Below are positions 1 to 12,920 of a stretch of 64,000 nucleotides of DNA, piece by piece. The stretch's first letter is position 1. Every line of letters begins with the position of its first letter. The stretch spans positions 112,958,361-113,022,360 of the forward strand of contig OW121741.1 of the NCBI GenBank assembly GCA_933228675.1. Direction: 5' to 3'. The stretch comes from Stomorhina lunata. Lineage: Eukaryota > Arthropoda > Insecta > Diptera > Rhiniidae. Made by a program: the position numbers and the translations under genes. Below the pieces are notes generated by a model, which made no database searches, was not told the origin of the DNA, and was given only the letters and a program-made list of their open reading frames with translations.

Positions 1-1290
1 ATCAATACATTTATTTATGCAAATAAATCAAATTCTACGCCTTACGATTTTGCCACAATGGATAAATATTCAAATAAATTTTTCATTACAATGGTATTGA
101 GTTTCTGGCAAATTTTTTTATGACACCAACACAATACTCATAAGTAAACAAGACAGGATAACACAATTATTGTAAATATTTGTGGTTTTTTGTTAGGAGG
201 GACTGGAGGTGTGGTATTACATAATAAAATATATTTTACACAATATTGTTAGATATGCATATCACGTTAAGACTCATGGTATTTACATAATAATACATGA
301 ATTCAAAGTCTAGAGTGTGGGTGGTAAATATTTTGGAGGGTACTTAAACATTAAGGAAAGGCGAATTAAGAATATATGAGTTTTTCTATTTTTGAAAAAT
401 GAGTTTTTGAAAGTAGTAAAACAATGATCCTTTTCAATTTACTGGACGAATTTTTGTTAAATAAACTAAATTTTTTTCAATGAAGCAAAACTCTTTTTTT
501 TACGAAATAAAAAATTTTTTTTAATATAACTTATTTACTAGACTTAATTTATCTTTTAGAAAATCACCGCTAAAATGTGCAACGAATTTTCTATTTAGCT
601 ATGGGTTTTATTTGATAATTTGTACATCAATTTTATGTGATATCTGACAAATCATTTTTTATAATACCATCCATACATTTTTTATGCACTTGAGTAAATA
701 TCTTCGTAATATGGAATGGCACACGCATATTTATCTTAAATTTATGTTTGACATTTATTTTTTGTTTTTTTTTTTTTTTTTATTTTCCATATATGTTAAG
801 TATTCATAATTTTCTGTATCAAAACATCAGCATATTCATGGTGTTGTTTCATTTTTTCTTTCTACCATTTAATATGAAATGCCAGTATTACTAATGAAAA
901 TATAGCTGACGATTGGAATTCTGTTGACATTTGCATTGATGATGTTGTTCCTGATGATTATTGTGATGATGCTGATGGTTACGATTGGTAGTAAACCACA
1001 TTGAATGGTTCTTGCCGAGAGAATTTTGCTTATCATCTGTACAAATATTCGAATGAATAAATAATCATATGTAAATATACACACATGCATATTTTTGTGG
1101 TTGGTTTATTTTTAATAATGTAAATATAAAAAAAAAATTATTGAGGAAAAAAATAAATTGATTTTTTACGAGCTTAATAATTTTTAATTTATTTTTTATA
1201 TTTGTTATGAAAAGGTCAGAAAAGTAGAAATGGAGACAGAATTTGGGTATTAATTGGCAGGGCGAGTAAAAATAATATTTTCGTATGAAA
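1..1290. other. AT-rich non-coding sequence
   Basis: No gene is recognised here. The stretch is AT-rich with poly-T and poly-A runs, the longest a T run near 766-782. A 73-codon open frame on the minus strand (869-1090) has a low-complexity Ile-rich translation and no family resemblance, so it is treated as chance. Confidence 0.6.
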
Positions 1291-1550
1291 TCCTAAAAAA
1301 TGTTATTAACAAAAATACAAATTTTCCGATAATTCTAAAAATTTCCTTTAAAAATTTAACATTTTTTAAAATAATTCTACAAAAATAAAAAAATTTTATA
1401 AAAATAAGGGAAAAAAATTCAGAAAATTTTAAAAATTTTCTATAAAATTAAAAACTTTTTTAAAAAGGGAATTTTTGAAAAATTTGTATAAAAATTACTA
1501 ACTTTCAAAAAATTTCTATAAAAATAGGAAATTTTTGAAAAATCATAAAA
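1290..1550. repeat. AT satellite array A, left part
   Basis: This is degenerate tandem repetition of a roughly 30-bp unit built from blocks such as GGAAATTTTTGAAAAATT and CTATAAAAATA. The same unit resumes after 2050, so the INE-like element at 1551-2045 probably interrupts one array. Copies are diverged and vary in length. Confidence 0.75.
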
Positions 1551-2045
1551 AAAACAAGTAAGAAAGTCATTTGGACTTATATGAGAGCTAGGGTCAAATG
1601 TGGACCGATTATATCGAAATTTGGCAAATTGATTACAGTTGTTATGTATAAAAAAAACAAACTCAAAATTCTTATTATCTTTGGTTTTACGAGCGTTTTA
1701 GTGATTTTTGTCCCATTTAATGCGTTTTTAAAGAAAAGTTTGTATGGGAGTTATGATCAAATGTGGACTGATTTAAACGAAATTTGATACAGTGATTTAA
1801 GTTTACATAATCGTTAAAATCAGTCAAAACAATTGACCGATTTTGACGAATTTCAACAGTCATGGTCCCATTATCAAAAAAATTATCTGTACCAAATTTC
1901 ATCAAATTATCTTTAGTATTGCGACAGGGGGCAGCCAGACGGAGGAATGGCGTCGCTAAATCTAAACAGAAAGTGATTCTAAGCCTATTGGTATACTAAA
2001 AGGTGGGTCTAAGACAAATATTTCTATGCGTTACATACATCAGCA
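1551..2045 (-). mobile_element. INE-1/DINE-1-like (Helentron-type) element, internally truncated
   Basis: The left edge, AACAAGTAAGAAAGT, is the reverse complement of the 3' end seen in the fuller copy at 25686-26487. The right edge carries the reverse complement of the conserved block around the words CACCTTTTAGTATACC. The body shares the motifs GAGCTAGGGTCAAATG and CCCATTTAATGCG with the other copies. The terminal hairpin present in fuller copies is missing on the left, and the segment with the CCGTCCGTCCG run is shortened. It is non-autonomous with no coding capacity. The assignment to the INE-1 type rests on shared layout (5' hairpin, CCGTC-rich tract, 3' hairpin and tail), not on a database search. 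Confidence 0.7.
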
Positions 2046-3235
2046 CAAATGTATAAAAATTAAAATTTTTTCAAATAGGAAATTTTTTGAAAATTTTCCT
2101 AAAAAAATAGGTAATTTTTGAAAAATTTTTTATAAATATAAGAAATTTTTGAAAAACTTCCTATAAAAATATGAAATTTTTGAAAAATTTCTTGTAAAAA
2201 TATAACATTTTTGAAAAATTTCCTATAAAAATAAGAAATTTTTGAAAAATTTTCTATAAAAATGGGAAATTTTTGAAAATTTCCTATAAAAATAAGAAAT
2301 TTTTGAAAATTTTTTTATAAAAATATAAATTTTTTTTTAAATTTCCTATAAAAATAAGAAATTTTTAAAAAAGTTTCTATAAAAATATGAAATTTTTGAA
2401 AAATTTCCTATAAAAATATGAAATTTTTCAAAAATTTCCTCTAAAAATAAGAAAATTTTCAAAAATTTCCTATAAAAATAAGATATTTTTGAAAATTTTT
2501 TTATAAAAATAAAATTTTTTTGAAAAATTTCCTATAAAAATATAAAATTTTCAATAAATTTTTTTATAAAAATTGTGATTTTTTAAAAACTTTTCTATAA
2601 AAATAAAAAATTGTTTAAACAATTGCATATAAAAATACAAAATTTTTTAAAAATTTCTTATAAAAGTAAGAAATTTTTTAAAAATTTCTTATAAAAATAA
2701 GAATTTTTTGATTTCTTATATTAATAAGGAACTTTTAAAAAATTTCCTATAAAAATTAGAAAGTTTTAAAAATTTCCTAAGAATAGGAAATTTTTATTTT
2801 TTAATTTTTGAAAAATTTTCTATATAAATAAGAATTTATTGAAAAATTTCCTATAATAATAAGAAATTTTGGAAAATTTTTTTAAAAATTTCCTATAAAA
2901 ATTGAAAATTTCTTATAAAGATAGGAAATTTTTGATAAAAATAGGAAATTTTTGAAAAATTTCAAATAAAAGTATGAAATTTTTGAAAAATTTCCCATAA
3001 AAATTTTTGAAAAATTTCCTGTAAAAATTTTTGAAAAATTTCCTATAAAAATTTTTCAAAAATTTTTTCTCAAAATATGAAATTTTTTAAAGATTTCCTA
3101 GAAAAATATCAACTTTTTGAAAAAATTCCTATAAAATATGAAATTTTTTAAAAGTTTCCTATATAAATGTGAAAATTTTGAAAAACTTCTTATAAAAATA
3201 TGAAATTTTTGAAAAATTTCCTTTAAAAGTAAAAT
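2046..3235. repeat. AT satellite array A, right part (30-31 bp unit)
   Basis: Tandem repetition of a 30-31 bp unit that alternates CTATAAAAATA with GAAATTTTTGAAAAATTTC. Individual units are easy to follow around 2220-2300 at spacings of 30 and 31. Divergence is moderate and there are short deletions, for example around 3000-3060 where the CTATAAAAA block is partly lost. The right edge at about 3235 is abrupt. Confidence 0.9.
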
Positions 3236-4794
3236 ATGATTTCCATGCAAACCCAAGTCTAAAGAATTGTTTTCACAACTCAAGTTTTTTTAATCCTTCT
3301 AACCAACAAAAATGTATTCAGTTTTAAATCTTGTCACTTTTTAATATTTTAGCTGTTAATATAGATTAATAGTACAATTCGTTGGTAAAGAATGAAAGGC
3401 AAATGTATATCTCAGAGATTTGATTTTTACAGACCTTTATCTTTAGTGGTATGTTGTGATAAGCAGGTGGACTTACCTCTAGGATAATGGACAGTAGCTG
3501 TTTTAATGGTTTTTATAATGTCTACTTATTAACACCAAGAACTATAAACTTGCTCATTTATTATTAATCTCAATCATCTTTGTGTTTTGCTATATATTTT
3601 AGTTGAAAGATAATTAATTTAAAAATTTTTATAGTAAAACAAGTCTTTAATATTTTTAATCTTACTATATATAGCTATTCATTTTATATCCAGTACATAA
3701 AGTTTTTTGTTATTTTGAAATAGAAACGTAGAACAAATACACTTCTGAAGACCTTCCTGGCATCTGTTTTTCTTCTTAAAACCATAATTTATTACCTCTA
3801 TTATAATGCCATAAAATACAGAAAAACACTAATCCAATCAAATTAAATTTTGATGAAATAATTTAGCTTAGATATTTAACTTTTCAATTAAATTACATTA
3901 TTTTACTTTTCCATTTTGCCCATCACCAGTTCACCACACCAAAGGCAAGAACCTGACAAACACAAACTTACCAGCATGCACCCTCATACCTAAATGTAAG
4001 TTTTGTTATTGTAATCCAAAACTCCCTTCATACCCCAAAAAACAGGAAATCTTTTACGTTTCCTAAACGTAAAATCACACCAGAAAAGCAGCCATTACAC
4101 CACAAAAGCTCTCTAACCATTGCAAATCTGTCTCTCCCAACAAAAAGGCTAGTTGGTAAAATCTGCAAAATAAACTATTTAAAAACTGTTGTCTATTTTA
4201 AAGCGCAAAATGGTTAAAGAAAATTATTTACATTTTTGAAATAATTTTCTATTTCAAGTTTTTGCAGATAAATATACAAAGTTTGTTTGCTTTCATTCAA
4301 CTGCTATTGATTTAAAATGAAATGAAAACAAATTTTTAGCAAAACAAAAACAAATGCCTGACTAAATGAGTGAAGAAATAAATGAACGAATGAATGAATG
4401 AACGACTGAGTAGTTAGGAAGCACAAGTAGTCCAGTAAAGTCAAGTCAAGCGTGAGGATAAACAACAGACAAAATCTAACAAAGGCAGCAGCAGCATCAA
4501 TAGTTAGATAGTAGCTTTTTATATAGCTTTTTATAATACGAAACAATATCAGCAGAACTTTTCATTAAAAAACAAAAATGAAAAATAATATAGTTTTTGT
4601 CTTTTGTTTCTGTGTGAAGGTATATCTGCAATGTTTAACTACTGGCTGTTTTCTATACATAAATAAATAAAGGAGCAAAATATTATCCTTGAACAAAATC
4701 AAGGGACTAGAAAGAAAAGAATAACAACAACAGCAAAACATAAGAAAACTTAAATATTAACATTTTCTTTGAAAGTTTTATGGAAAACAGTGGG
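3236..4794. other. non-repetitive AT-rich sequence, slightly richer in GC at 3.9-4.2 kb
   Basis: No gene is recognised. The part at about 3900-4180 has fewer A/T runs than its surroundings and contains a perfect inverted repeat (listed separately). A short GAAT-type tetranucleotide run sits near 4380-4405. The minus-strand open frame 4304-4546 has a hydrophobic, Phe/Leu-rich translation but no recognisable domain and no supporting splice context. Confidence 0.5.
4052..4074. repeat. perfect 10-bp inverted repeat, 3-nt loop
   Basis: TTTTACGTTT at 4052-4061 is the exact reverse complement of AAACGTAAAA at 4065-4074, separated by CCT. As RNA it would give a 10-bp stem. No T-run or other context marks it as a terminator, and its role is unknown. 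Confidence 0.8.
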
Positions 4795-5094
4795 AACAAA
4801 AAATTTCGAAAAGTCTCGAAAATTTTAAATATAAAGCCAAATTTTCAAAAATTTCCAATAAAAAGCAATACTTTAGAAAATATTCTATATACAACAAAAT
4901 TTTTCTATGAATAGCAAACTTTTCAAAATTTTACTATAAATAGAAACATTTTTTAAAATTTTTTATTAATATCAAAATTTTCGATAGAATAATAAAAATA
5001 GCAAAATTTCCTATAAACATGAATTTCATATAATTTATAAAATTTAATATAAAAAGCAAAGTGATCAAAAATTTCCTATAAATAACAAATCAAA
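4795..5094. repeat. AT satellite array B, degenerate
   Basis: Diverged tandem units of the same general type as array C, with blocks like CAAAATTTTCGAAAA and CTATAAATAGCAAA. It runs directly into the 12-bp minisatellite at 5095 with no unique DNA between them. The same arrangement recurs at 10.8 kb. Confidence 0.7.
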
Positions 5095-7746
5095 GACTAA
5101 GACATAGACTAAGACATAGACTAAGACATAGACTAAGACATAGACTAAAACATAGACTAAGACATAGACTAAGACATAGACTAAGACATAGACTAAGACA
5201 TAGACTAAGACATAGATCTAAGAATAAGATATAGATTAAGACACAGACTAAGACATAGACTGAGACATTGACTAAGACATAGACTAAGACATAGACTAAG
5301 ACATAGATTAAGACATAGACTAAGACATAGACTAAGACATAGACTAAGACATAGACTAAGACATAGACTAAGACATAGACTAAGACATAGACTAAGACAT
5401 AGACTAAGACATAGACTAAGATATAGACTAAGACATAGACTAAGACATAGACTAAGACATAGACTAAGACATAGACTAAGACATAGACTAAGACATAGAC
5501 TAAGACATAGACTAAGACATAGACTAAGACATAGACTAAGACATAGACTAAGACATAGACTAAGACATTGACTAAGATATAGACTAGGACATAGACTAAG
5601 ACATAGACTAAGAAATAGACTAAGACATACTAAGACATACTAAGACATAGACTAAGACATAGAATAAGACATAGACTAAGACATAGACTAGACTAAGAAA
5701 TAGACTAAGACATAGACTAAGATATAGACTAAGACATAGACTATAACATATACTATAACATATACTAAGACATAGACAAAGACATAGACTAAGATAAAGA
5801 CATAGATTAAAACATATACTAAGACATAGACTAAGACATATACTAAGACATATACTAAGACATAGACTAAGACATAGACTAAGACTTAGACTAAGACATA
5901 GACTAAGACATAGACTAAGAAATAGACTAAGACATAGACTAAGACATAGACTAAGACATAGACTAAGACATAGACTAAGACATAGACTAAGACATAGACT
6001 AAGACATAGACTAAGACATAGACTAAGACATAGACTAAGACATAGACTAAGACATAGACTAAGACATAGACTAAGACATAGACTAAGACATAGACTAAGA
6101 CATAGACTAAGACATAGACTAAGACATAGACTAAGACATAGACTAAGACATAGACTAAGACATAGACTAAGACATAGACTAAGACATAGACTAAGACATA
6201 GACTAAGACATAGACTAAGACATAGACTAAGACATAGACTAAGACATAGACTAAGACTAAGACATAGACTAAGACATAGACTAAGACATAGACTAAGACA
6301 TAGACTAAGACATAGACTAAGACATAGACTAAGACATAGACTAAGACATAGACAAAGACATAGACAAACAATAAGACATAGACTAAGACATAGAATAAGA
6401 CATAGACTAAGACATAGACTAAGACATAGACTAAGATATAGACTAAGACATAGACTAAGACATAGGCTAAGACATAGACTAAGACATAGACTAAGACATA
6501 GACTAAGACATAGACTAAGACATAGACTAAGACATAGACTAAGACATAGACTAAGACATAGACTAAGACATAGACTAAGACACAGACTAAGACATAGACT
6601 AAGACATAGACTAAGACTTAGACTAAGACATAGACTAAGACATAGACTAAGACATAGACTAATACATAGACTAAGACATAGACTAAGACATAGACTAAGA
6701 CATAGACTAAGACATAGACTAAGACATAGACTAAGACATAGACTAAGACATAGACTAAGACATAGACTAATACATAGACTAAGACATAGACTAAGACATA
6801 GACTAAGACATAGACTAAGACATAGACTAAGACATAGACTAAGACATAGACTAAGACATAGACTAAGACATAGACTAAGACATAGACTAAGACATAGACT
6901 AAGACATAGACTAAGACATAGACTAAGACATAGACTAAGACATAGACTAAGACATAGACTAAGACATAGACTAAGACATAGACTAAGACATAGACTAAGA
7001 CATAGACTAAGACATAGACTAAGACATAGACTAAGACATAGACTAAGACATAGACTAAGACATAGACTAAGTCATAGATTAAGACATAGACTAAGACATA
7101 GACTAAGACATAGACTAAGATATAGACTAAGACATAGACTAAGACATAGACTAAGACATAGACTAAGACATAGACTAAGACATAGACTAAGACATAGACT
7201 AAGACATAGACTAAGACATAGACTAAGACATAGACTAAGACATAGACTAAGACATAGACTAATACATAGACTAAGACATAGACTAAGACATAGACTAAGA
7301 CATAGACTAAGACATAGACTAAGACATAGACTAAGACATAGACTAAGACATAGACTAAGACATAGACTAAGACATAGACTAAGACATAGACTAAGACATA
7401 GACTAAGACATAGACTAAGACATAGACTAAGACATAGACTAAGACATAGACTAAGACATAGACTAAGACATAGGCTAAGACATAGACTAAGACATAGACT
7501 AAGACATAGACTAAGACATAGACTAAGACATAGACTAAGACATAGACTAAGACATAGACTAAGACATAGACTAAGACATAGACTAAGACATAGACTAAGA
7601 CATAGACTAAGACATAGACTAAGACATAGACTAAGACATAGACTAAGACATAGACTAAGACATAGACTAAGACATAGACTAAGACATAGACTAAGACATA
7701 GACTAAGACATAGACTAAGACATAGACTAAGACATAGACTAAGATA
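5095..7746. repeat. 12-bp minisatellite array 1, consensus GACATAGACTAA
   Basis: About 2.65 kb (roughly 220 units) of a 12-mer read on the + strand as GACATAGACTAA. The left 0.8 kb is degenerate, with variants such as GACATACTAA and GATATAGACTAA. From about 5940 on, units are nearly identical, with isolated single-base changes and one 6-bp slip (GACTAAGACTAA) near 6250. The right edge at 7746 is sharp. Because 12 is a multiple of three, the minus strand has two stop-free frames reading Leu-Ser-Leu-Cys and Leu-Val-Tyr-Val repeats. These explain the open frames at 5886-6371 and 7072-7764, which are not genes. Confidence 0.98.
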
Positions 7747-9328
7747 CAAACTAAAACAACACATATATTGAAATAGATATATACTGAAACTATAATGTAG
7801 ACAAATAAATGATACCCTTGCCCTTTAGAATTTACTGCTTTATTTCAATTTTAATCTTCTGCCCCATTGTGCACTATTATTTCAAAACAATAACATCTTT
7901 CACAAAAAGTATTAAAAGAAAAGCATTTTGATGATTGTTCAACCATGCAGATGGCAAAATACTTTTACGTTTGAAATCAACTATAGCTGCCATGGAACCA
8001 CCAGTGTCAGGGAGCCAACGTAAATAAATGGAATAAATGAAAACATAAGAAAAATCCAAAACTTCATGTCTGCATACTAATATATTCAGGATGTTGCCAT
8101 CCATCTAAACAAATTAAACAATTTAACTAGAAAGAAATGCCAATCACTAAAAGCAGTCAAGAAGCGCGTGTTAGCTGGAAACAATATGGAAGGGAATTTA
8201 ATTAAGTAGTTTAATGTTATTTAGCATTTTTCTCTTGAATTTCAGAAGTTCCTTTACTGTTTTCTTCCCTTTTGTTGGGGTCTAAAGTAATTTTGGTTTT
8301 TGTGCTTTGTTTTGTTGTATGCGGGAATATTTCATTATTTGGAAGCTTTTAATCTGAAAGGCTTTTAGCGCAAAAAGGTTTATTGAAGAAAACCAAAAAA
8401 AAGTTAAACAAAAACTGGCTATAGGAGTAGTTAAAATAAAAGGTTTATTTGTTATTGAAAAGTTTTTGGCTAAGAAGAAATAAAATTGAAATGAAATTTG
8501 TTGCCAAGTTTGTAATATAAATTAAAGTATTTAAGAGAGTAAAAACATATTTTTACTTATAGCTTAAAGAAGAAGAAGAAAGAAGAACTACAAACAAAAT
8601 CTTTTGAGTGCATTATTAAGTTAAGGTCAAAAACTTTCTGCTGTATTAACAATTTCTACTTAATACAGCCTTTGTTTCTAGGTTTAATACAAAAAACTTT
8701 GATTTTCTAAATATTTATTTTATTTCTTTAACTCTTACCTCCTTCTTTTACAAGTGTAATAAAACAATATGTTTTCTGGGCATTAATATAAAAAACATTT
8801 TGTGGCAAAACCTTTTAATATTTAGCTAAATTACAATATTTAGCTTAAGGTCTGTAATAAAAGCATATGTTTATTTTGCTTCTCACCTTAATATTATGAT
8901 GCCCTATCTTGTTTTTTCCCCAATTTCTGCTTGACTAAATTATCCAGTAACTTTCCAATATATCGGAGGCATATATGTACGTGAATATTTATACTAATTT
9001 ATGCGTTTGATTATACTCACAAAACTGTACACAAATCCCTTACAACTCTTTGCCAACATCGTGTTTTAATGTCATCAATCCGAGTGCCTCTGGTATGAAT
9101 ATTACGCGCTGGCTGTTGTATAAACAGGGCAAAATCTTTCCATTTCGTTACACTTGGTTTGAAAAGTCAATGAAACATTTACATGTTTTGCACGCCTTTA
9201 CGCCGCAGGTCATAAACATAATAAGTCACACCAAAGGGAAAAGTGTTCGAACAAGCGAGAAAACACATTCGGTTTAGGGCGACCATTTGACAGCCTACCA
9301 CAATGTGTCACAAATCGGGAATCTAATA
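7747..9328. other. non-repetitive spacer between the two minisatellite arrays
   Basis: No gene is recognised. The sequence is AT-rich but not tandemly repeated. The stretch at about 8930-9320 is visibly richer in GC and of higher complexity than its surroundings, and holds a 75-codon open frame (9050-9277, + strand) with no recognisable domain. A conserved non-coding element is possible but unproven. The minus-strand frame at 7877-8104 also lacks recognisable features. Confidence 0.5.
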
Positions 9329-9345
9329 TAGACTAAGACATTAAA
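9329..9345. repeat. isolated single unit of the 12-mer
   Basis: ATAGACTAAGACAT occurs once here, 1.6 kb right of array 1 and immediately left of the 29-bp array C. Array C is therefore bordered on both sides by 12-mer sequence. Confidence 0.6.
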
Positions 9346-9359
9346 TTAATTGATTTAAC

Positions 9360-10796
9360 ATTCTTAAAATAGAAAAATGTTAAAAAATTAACTATAAATA
9401 ACAAGATTTTGAAAAATTAACTATATACAGAAAAATTTTCGAAAATTTACCATAAATAGAAAAATTTTCGAAAATTTGCAATAAATAGGAAAGTTTTCGG
9501 AAATTCAATAAAAATAGGAAAATTTTCGGATATTTAATAAATATAGGAAAACTTTCGAAAATTTATTATAAATAGGAAAATTTCGAAAATTTGCAATAAC
9601 TAAAAACATTTTTGAAAATTTGTTGTAAATGGGAAAATTTTCGAAAATCTATTATAAATAGGAAAATTTTCGAAAATTTATTATAAATAGCAAAATCTTC
9701 GAAAATTTACTAAAAATGGGAAAATTTTCGGAAATTAACTATAAACAGAAGAATTTTCGAAAATTTACTATAAATAGGAAAATTTTACAAAATTTACTAT
9801 AAATAGGAAAATTTACTATAAACAGGAACGTTTTTAGAATTTTACATTTAATAGGAAAATTTTAAAAAATTTATTATAAATAGGAACATTTATGGAAATT
9901 TATTATAAATAGGAACCTTTTCGGAAATTTACTATAAAGAGCAAATTTTTAGAAAATTTATAATAGATAGGAAGATTTTCGGAAATTTATTATAATTAAA
10001 ACCTTTTCGGAAATTTACTATAAATAGCAAATTTTTAGAAATTTTATTATAGATAATAAAGTTTTCGAAAATCTACTATTAATAGAAATATTTTAGAAAA
10101 TTTTTTATTAACAGAAAAATTTTCAGAAATTTTTGAAAATTACTATAAATGGGAAAATTTTCAAAAATTTACTAAAAAATATGACAATTTTCAAAATAGG
10201 AAATTTTTCGAAAATTTACTAAAACAAGAAATTTTCTACAAATAGGAACATTCTTAAAAATTCACCATAAATAATGAGTTTTCAAAAATTTACCATAAAA
10301 AGGAAAATTTTCGGAAAATTTTCTAAAATTTTTTCTATATATGGAAAAATTTTTGAAAATTCACAATTACTGGAAAAATTTACTAAAATTAACAATAAAC
10401 AGAAAAATTTTCGAAAATTTACTCTTAATAGGAAAACTTTCGGAAATTTACTATAAATAGGATAATTTTCGAAAATTTACTATAAATAGGAAAATTTTTG
10501 AAAATTAACTGTAAAAAAGAAAATTTTCATAAATTTTCTTTTAATAGGAAAAATTTCGAAAGTTTACTAAAAAAACATATAAAAATTTTCGACAATTTAC
10601 TACAAATAGGAAATTTTTCGAAAATTTATAATAAATATTAAAATTTTTCAAAATTTACTAATAATAGGAAAACTTTGGAAAGTTTACTATAAATACGAAA
10701 AATTTTTTAAATTAGAAAATTTTTGAAAATTTGTATTAAATATTAAAATTTTCGAAAATTTACTATAAATATAAAAATTTCCGAAAATTTGCTATA
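9360..10796. repeat. AT satellite array C (29-bp unit)
   Basis: Around fifty units of a 29-bp repeat combining AGGAAAATTTTCGAAAA and TTTACTATAAAT, with frequent substitutions and some unit-length changes. The TTCGAA core lies in a near-palindromic block. The right end passes directly into the 12-mer array through CTATAGATAGACTAAG. Confidence 0.9.
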
Positions 10797-12920
10797 GATA
10801 GACTAAGACATAGACTAAGACATAGACTAAGACGTAGACTAAGACATAGACTAAGACATAGACTAAGACATAGACTAAGACGTAGACTAAGACATAGACT
10901 AAGACATAGACTAAGACATGGACTAAGACATAGACTAAGACATAGACTAAGACATAGACTAAGACATAGACTAAGACATAGACTAAGACATAGAATAAGA
11001 CATAGACTAAGACATAGACTGAGACATAGACTAAGACATAGACTAAGACATAGACTAAAACATAGACTAAGACATAGACTAAGAAATAGACAAAGACATA
11101 GACTAAGACATAGACTAAGACATAGACTAAGACATAGACTAATATATAGACTAAGACATAGGCTAAGACATAGACTAAGACATAGACTAAGACATAGACT
11201 AAGACATAGACTAAGACATAGACTAAGACATAGACTAAAACATAGACTAAGACATAGACTAAGACATAGACTAAGACATAGACTAAGACATAGACTAAGA
11301 CATAGACTAAGACATAGACTAAGACATAGACTAAGACATAGACTAAGACATAGACTTAGACATAGACTTAGACATAGACTAAGACATAGACTAAGACATA
11401 GACTAAGACATAGACTAAGACATAGACTAAGACATAGACTAAGACATAGACTAAGACATAGACTAAGACATAGACTAAGACATAGACTAAGACATAGACT
11501 AAGACATAGACTAAGACATAGACTAAGACATAGACTAAGACATAAACTAAGACATAGACTAAGACATAGACTAAGACATAGACTAAGACATAGACTAAGA
11601 CATAGACTAAGACATAGACTAAGACATAGACTAAGACATAGACTAAGACATAGACTAAGACATAGACTAAGACATAGACTAAGACATAGACTAAGACATA
11701 GACTAAGACATAGACTAAGACATAGACTAAGACATAGACTAAGACATAGACTAAGACATAGACTAAGACATAGACTAAGACATAGACTAAGACATAGACT
11801 AAGACATAGACTAAGACATAGACTAAGACATAGACTAAGACATAGACTAAGACATAGACTAAGACATAGACTAAGACATAGACTAAGACATAGAATAAGA
11901 CATAGACTAAGACATAGACTAAGACATAGACTAAGACATAGACTAAGACATAGACTAAGACATAGACTAAGACATAGACTAAGACATAGACTAAGACATA
12001 GACTAAGACATAGACTAAGACATAGACTAAGACATAGACTAAGACATAGACAATGACATAGACTAAGACATAGACTAAGACATAGACTAAGACATAGACT
12101 AAGACATAGACTAAGACATAGACTAAGACATAGACTAAGACATAGACTAAGACATAGACTAAGACATAGACTAAGACATAGACTAAGACATAGACTAAGA
12201 CATAGACTAAGACATAGACTAAGACATAGACTAAGACATAGACTAAGACATAGACTAAGACATAGACTAAGACATAGACTAAGACATAGACTAAGACATA
12301 GACTAAGACATAGACTAAGACATAGACTAAGATATAGACTAAGACATAGACTAAGACATAGACTAAGACATAGACTAAGACATAGACTAAGACATAGACT
12401 AAGACTAAGACATAGACTAAGACATAGACTAAGACATAGACTAAGACATAGACTAAGACATAGACTAAGACATAGACTAAGACATAGACTAAGACATAGA
12501 CTAAGACATAGACTAAGACATAGACTAAGACATAGACTAAGACATAGACTAAGACATAGACTAAGACATAGACTAAGACATAGACTAAGACATAGACTAA
12601 GACATAGACTAAGACATAGACTAAGACATAGACTAAGACATAGACTAAGACATAGACTAAGACATAGACTAAGACATAGACTAAGACATAGACTAAGACA
12701 TAGACTAAGACATAGACTAAGACATAGACTAAGACATAGACTAAGACATAGACTAAGACATAGACTAAGACATAGACTAAGACATAGACTAAGACATAGA
12801 CTAAGACATAGACTAAGACATAGACTAAGACATAGACTAAGACATAGACTAAGACATAGACTAAGACATAGACTAAGACATAGACTAAGACATACACTAA
12901 GACATAGATTAATGCATAGG
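10797..12920. repeat. 12-bp minisatellite array 2, consensus GACATAGACTAA
   Basis: About 2.1 kb (roughly 175 units) of the same 12-mer in the same orientation as array 1. The left 0.55 kb is degenerate (GACGTAGACTAA, GACATGGACTAA and others). The remainder is nearly homogeneous, with a 6-bp slip near 12404 of the same kind as in array 1. The right edge is abrupt, in GACATAGATTAATGCATAGG. Stop-free antisense frames of 728 and 509 codons (10763-12949 and 11368-12897) are products of the repeat and not genes. Confidence 0.98.

Noticed and set aside
1290..3235. CRISPR-like appearance of regularly spaced ~30-bp repeats
   Set aside because: Units are contiguous without unique spacers and all of the unit is repetitive. 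The context is eukaryotic satellite DNA.
3440..3480. Minus-strand donor-like AGAGGTAAGT preceded by CCTAG, a possible ratchet splice point
   Set aside because: The upstream pyrimidine tract is weak and no partner site is visible. Such matches are expected by chance.
3960..4010. Minus-strand 18-nt segment flanked by TTTAG and GTAAGT
   Set aside because: The acceptor lacks a good pyrimidine tract and the segment is shorter than normal exons.
5886..7764. 161- and 230-codon minus-strand frames with the same repeats
   Set aside because: Same cause as above, in minisatellite array 1.
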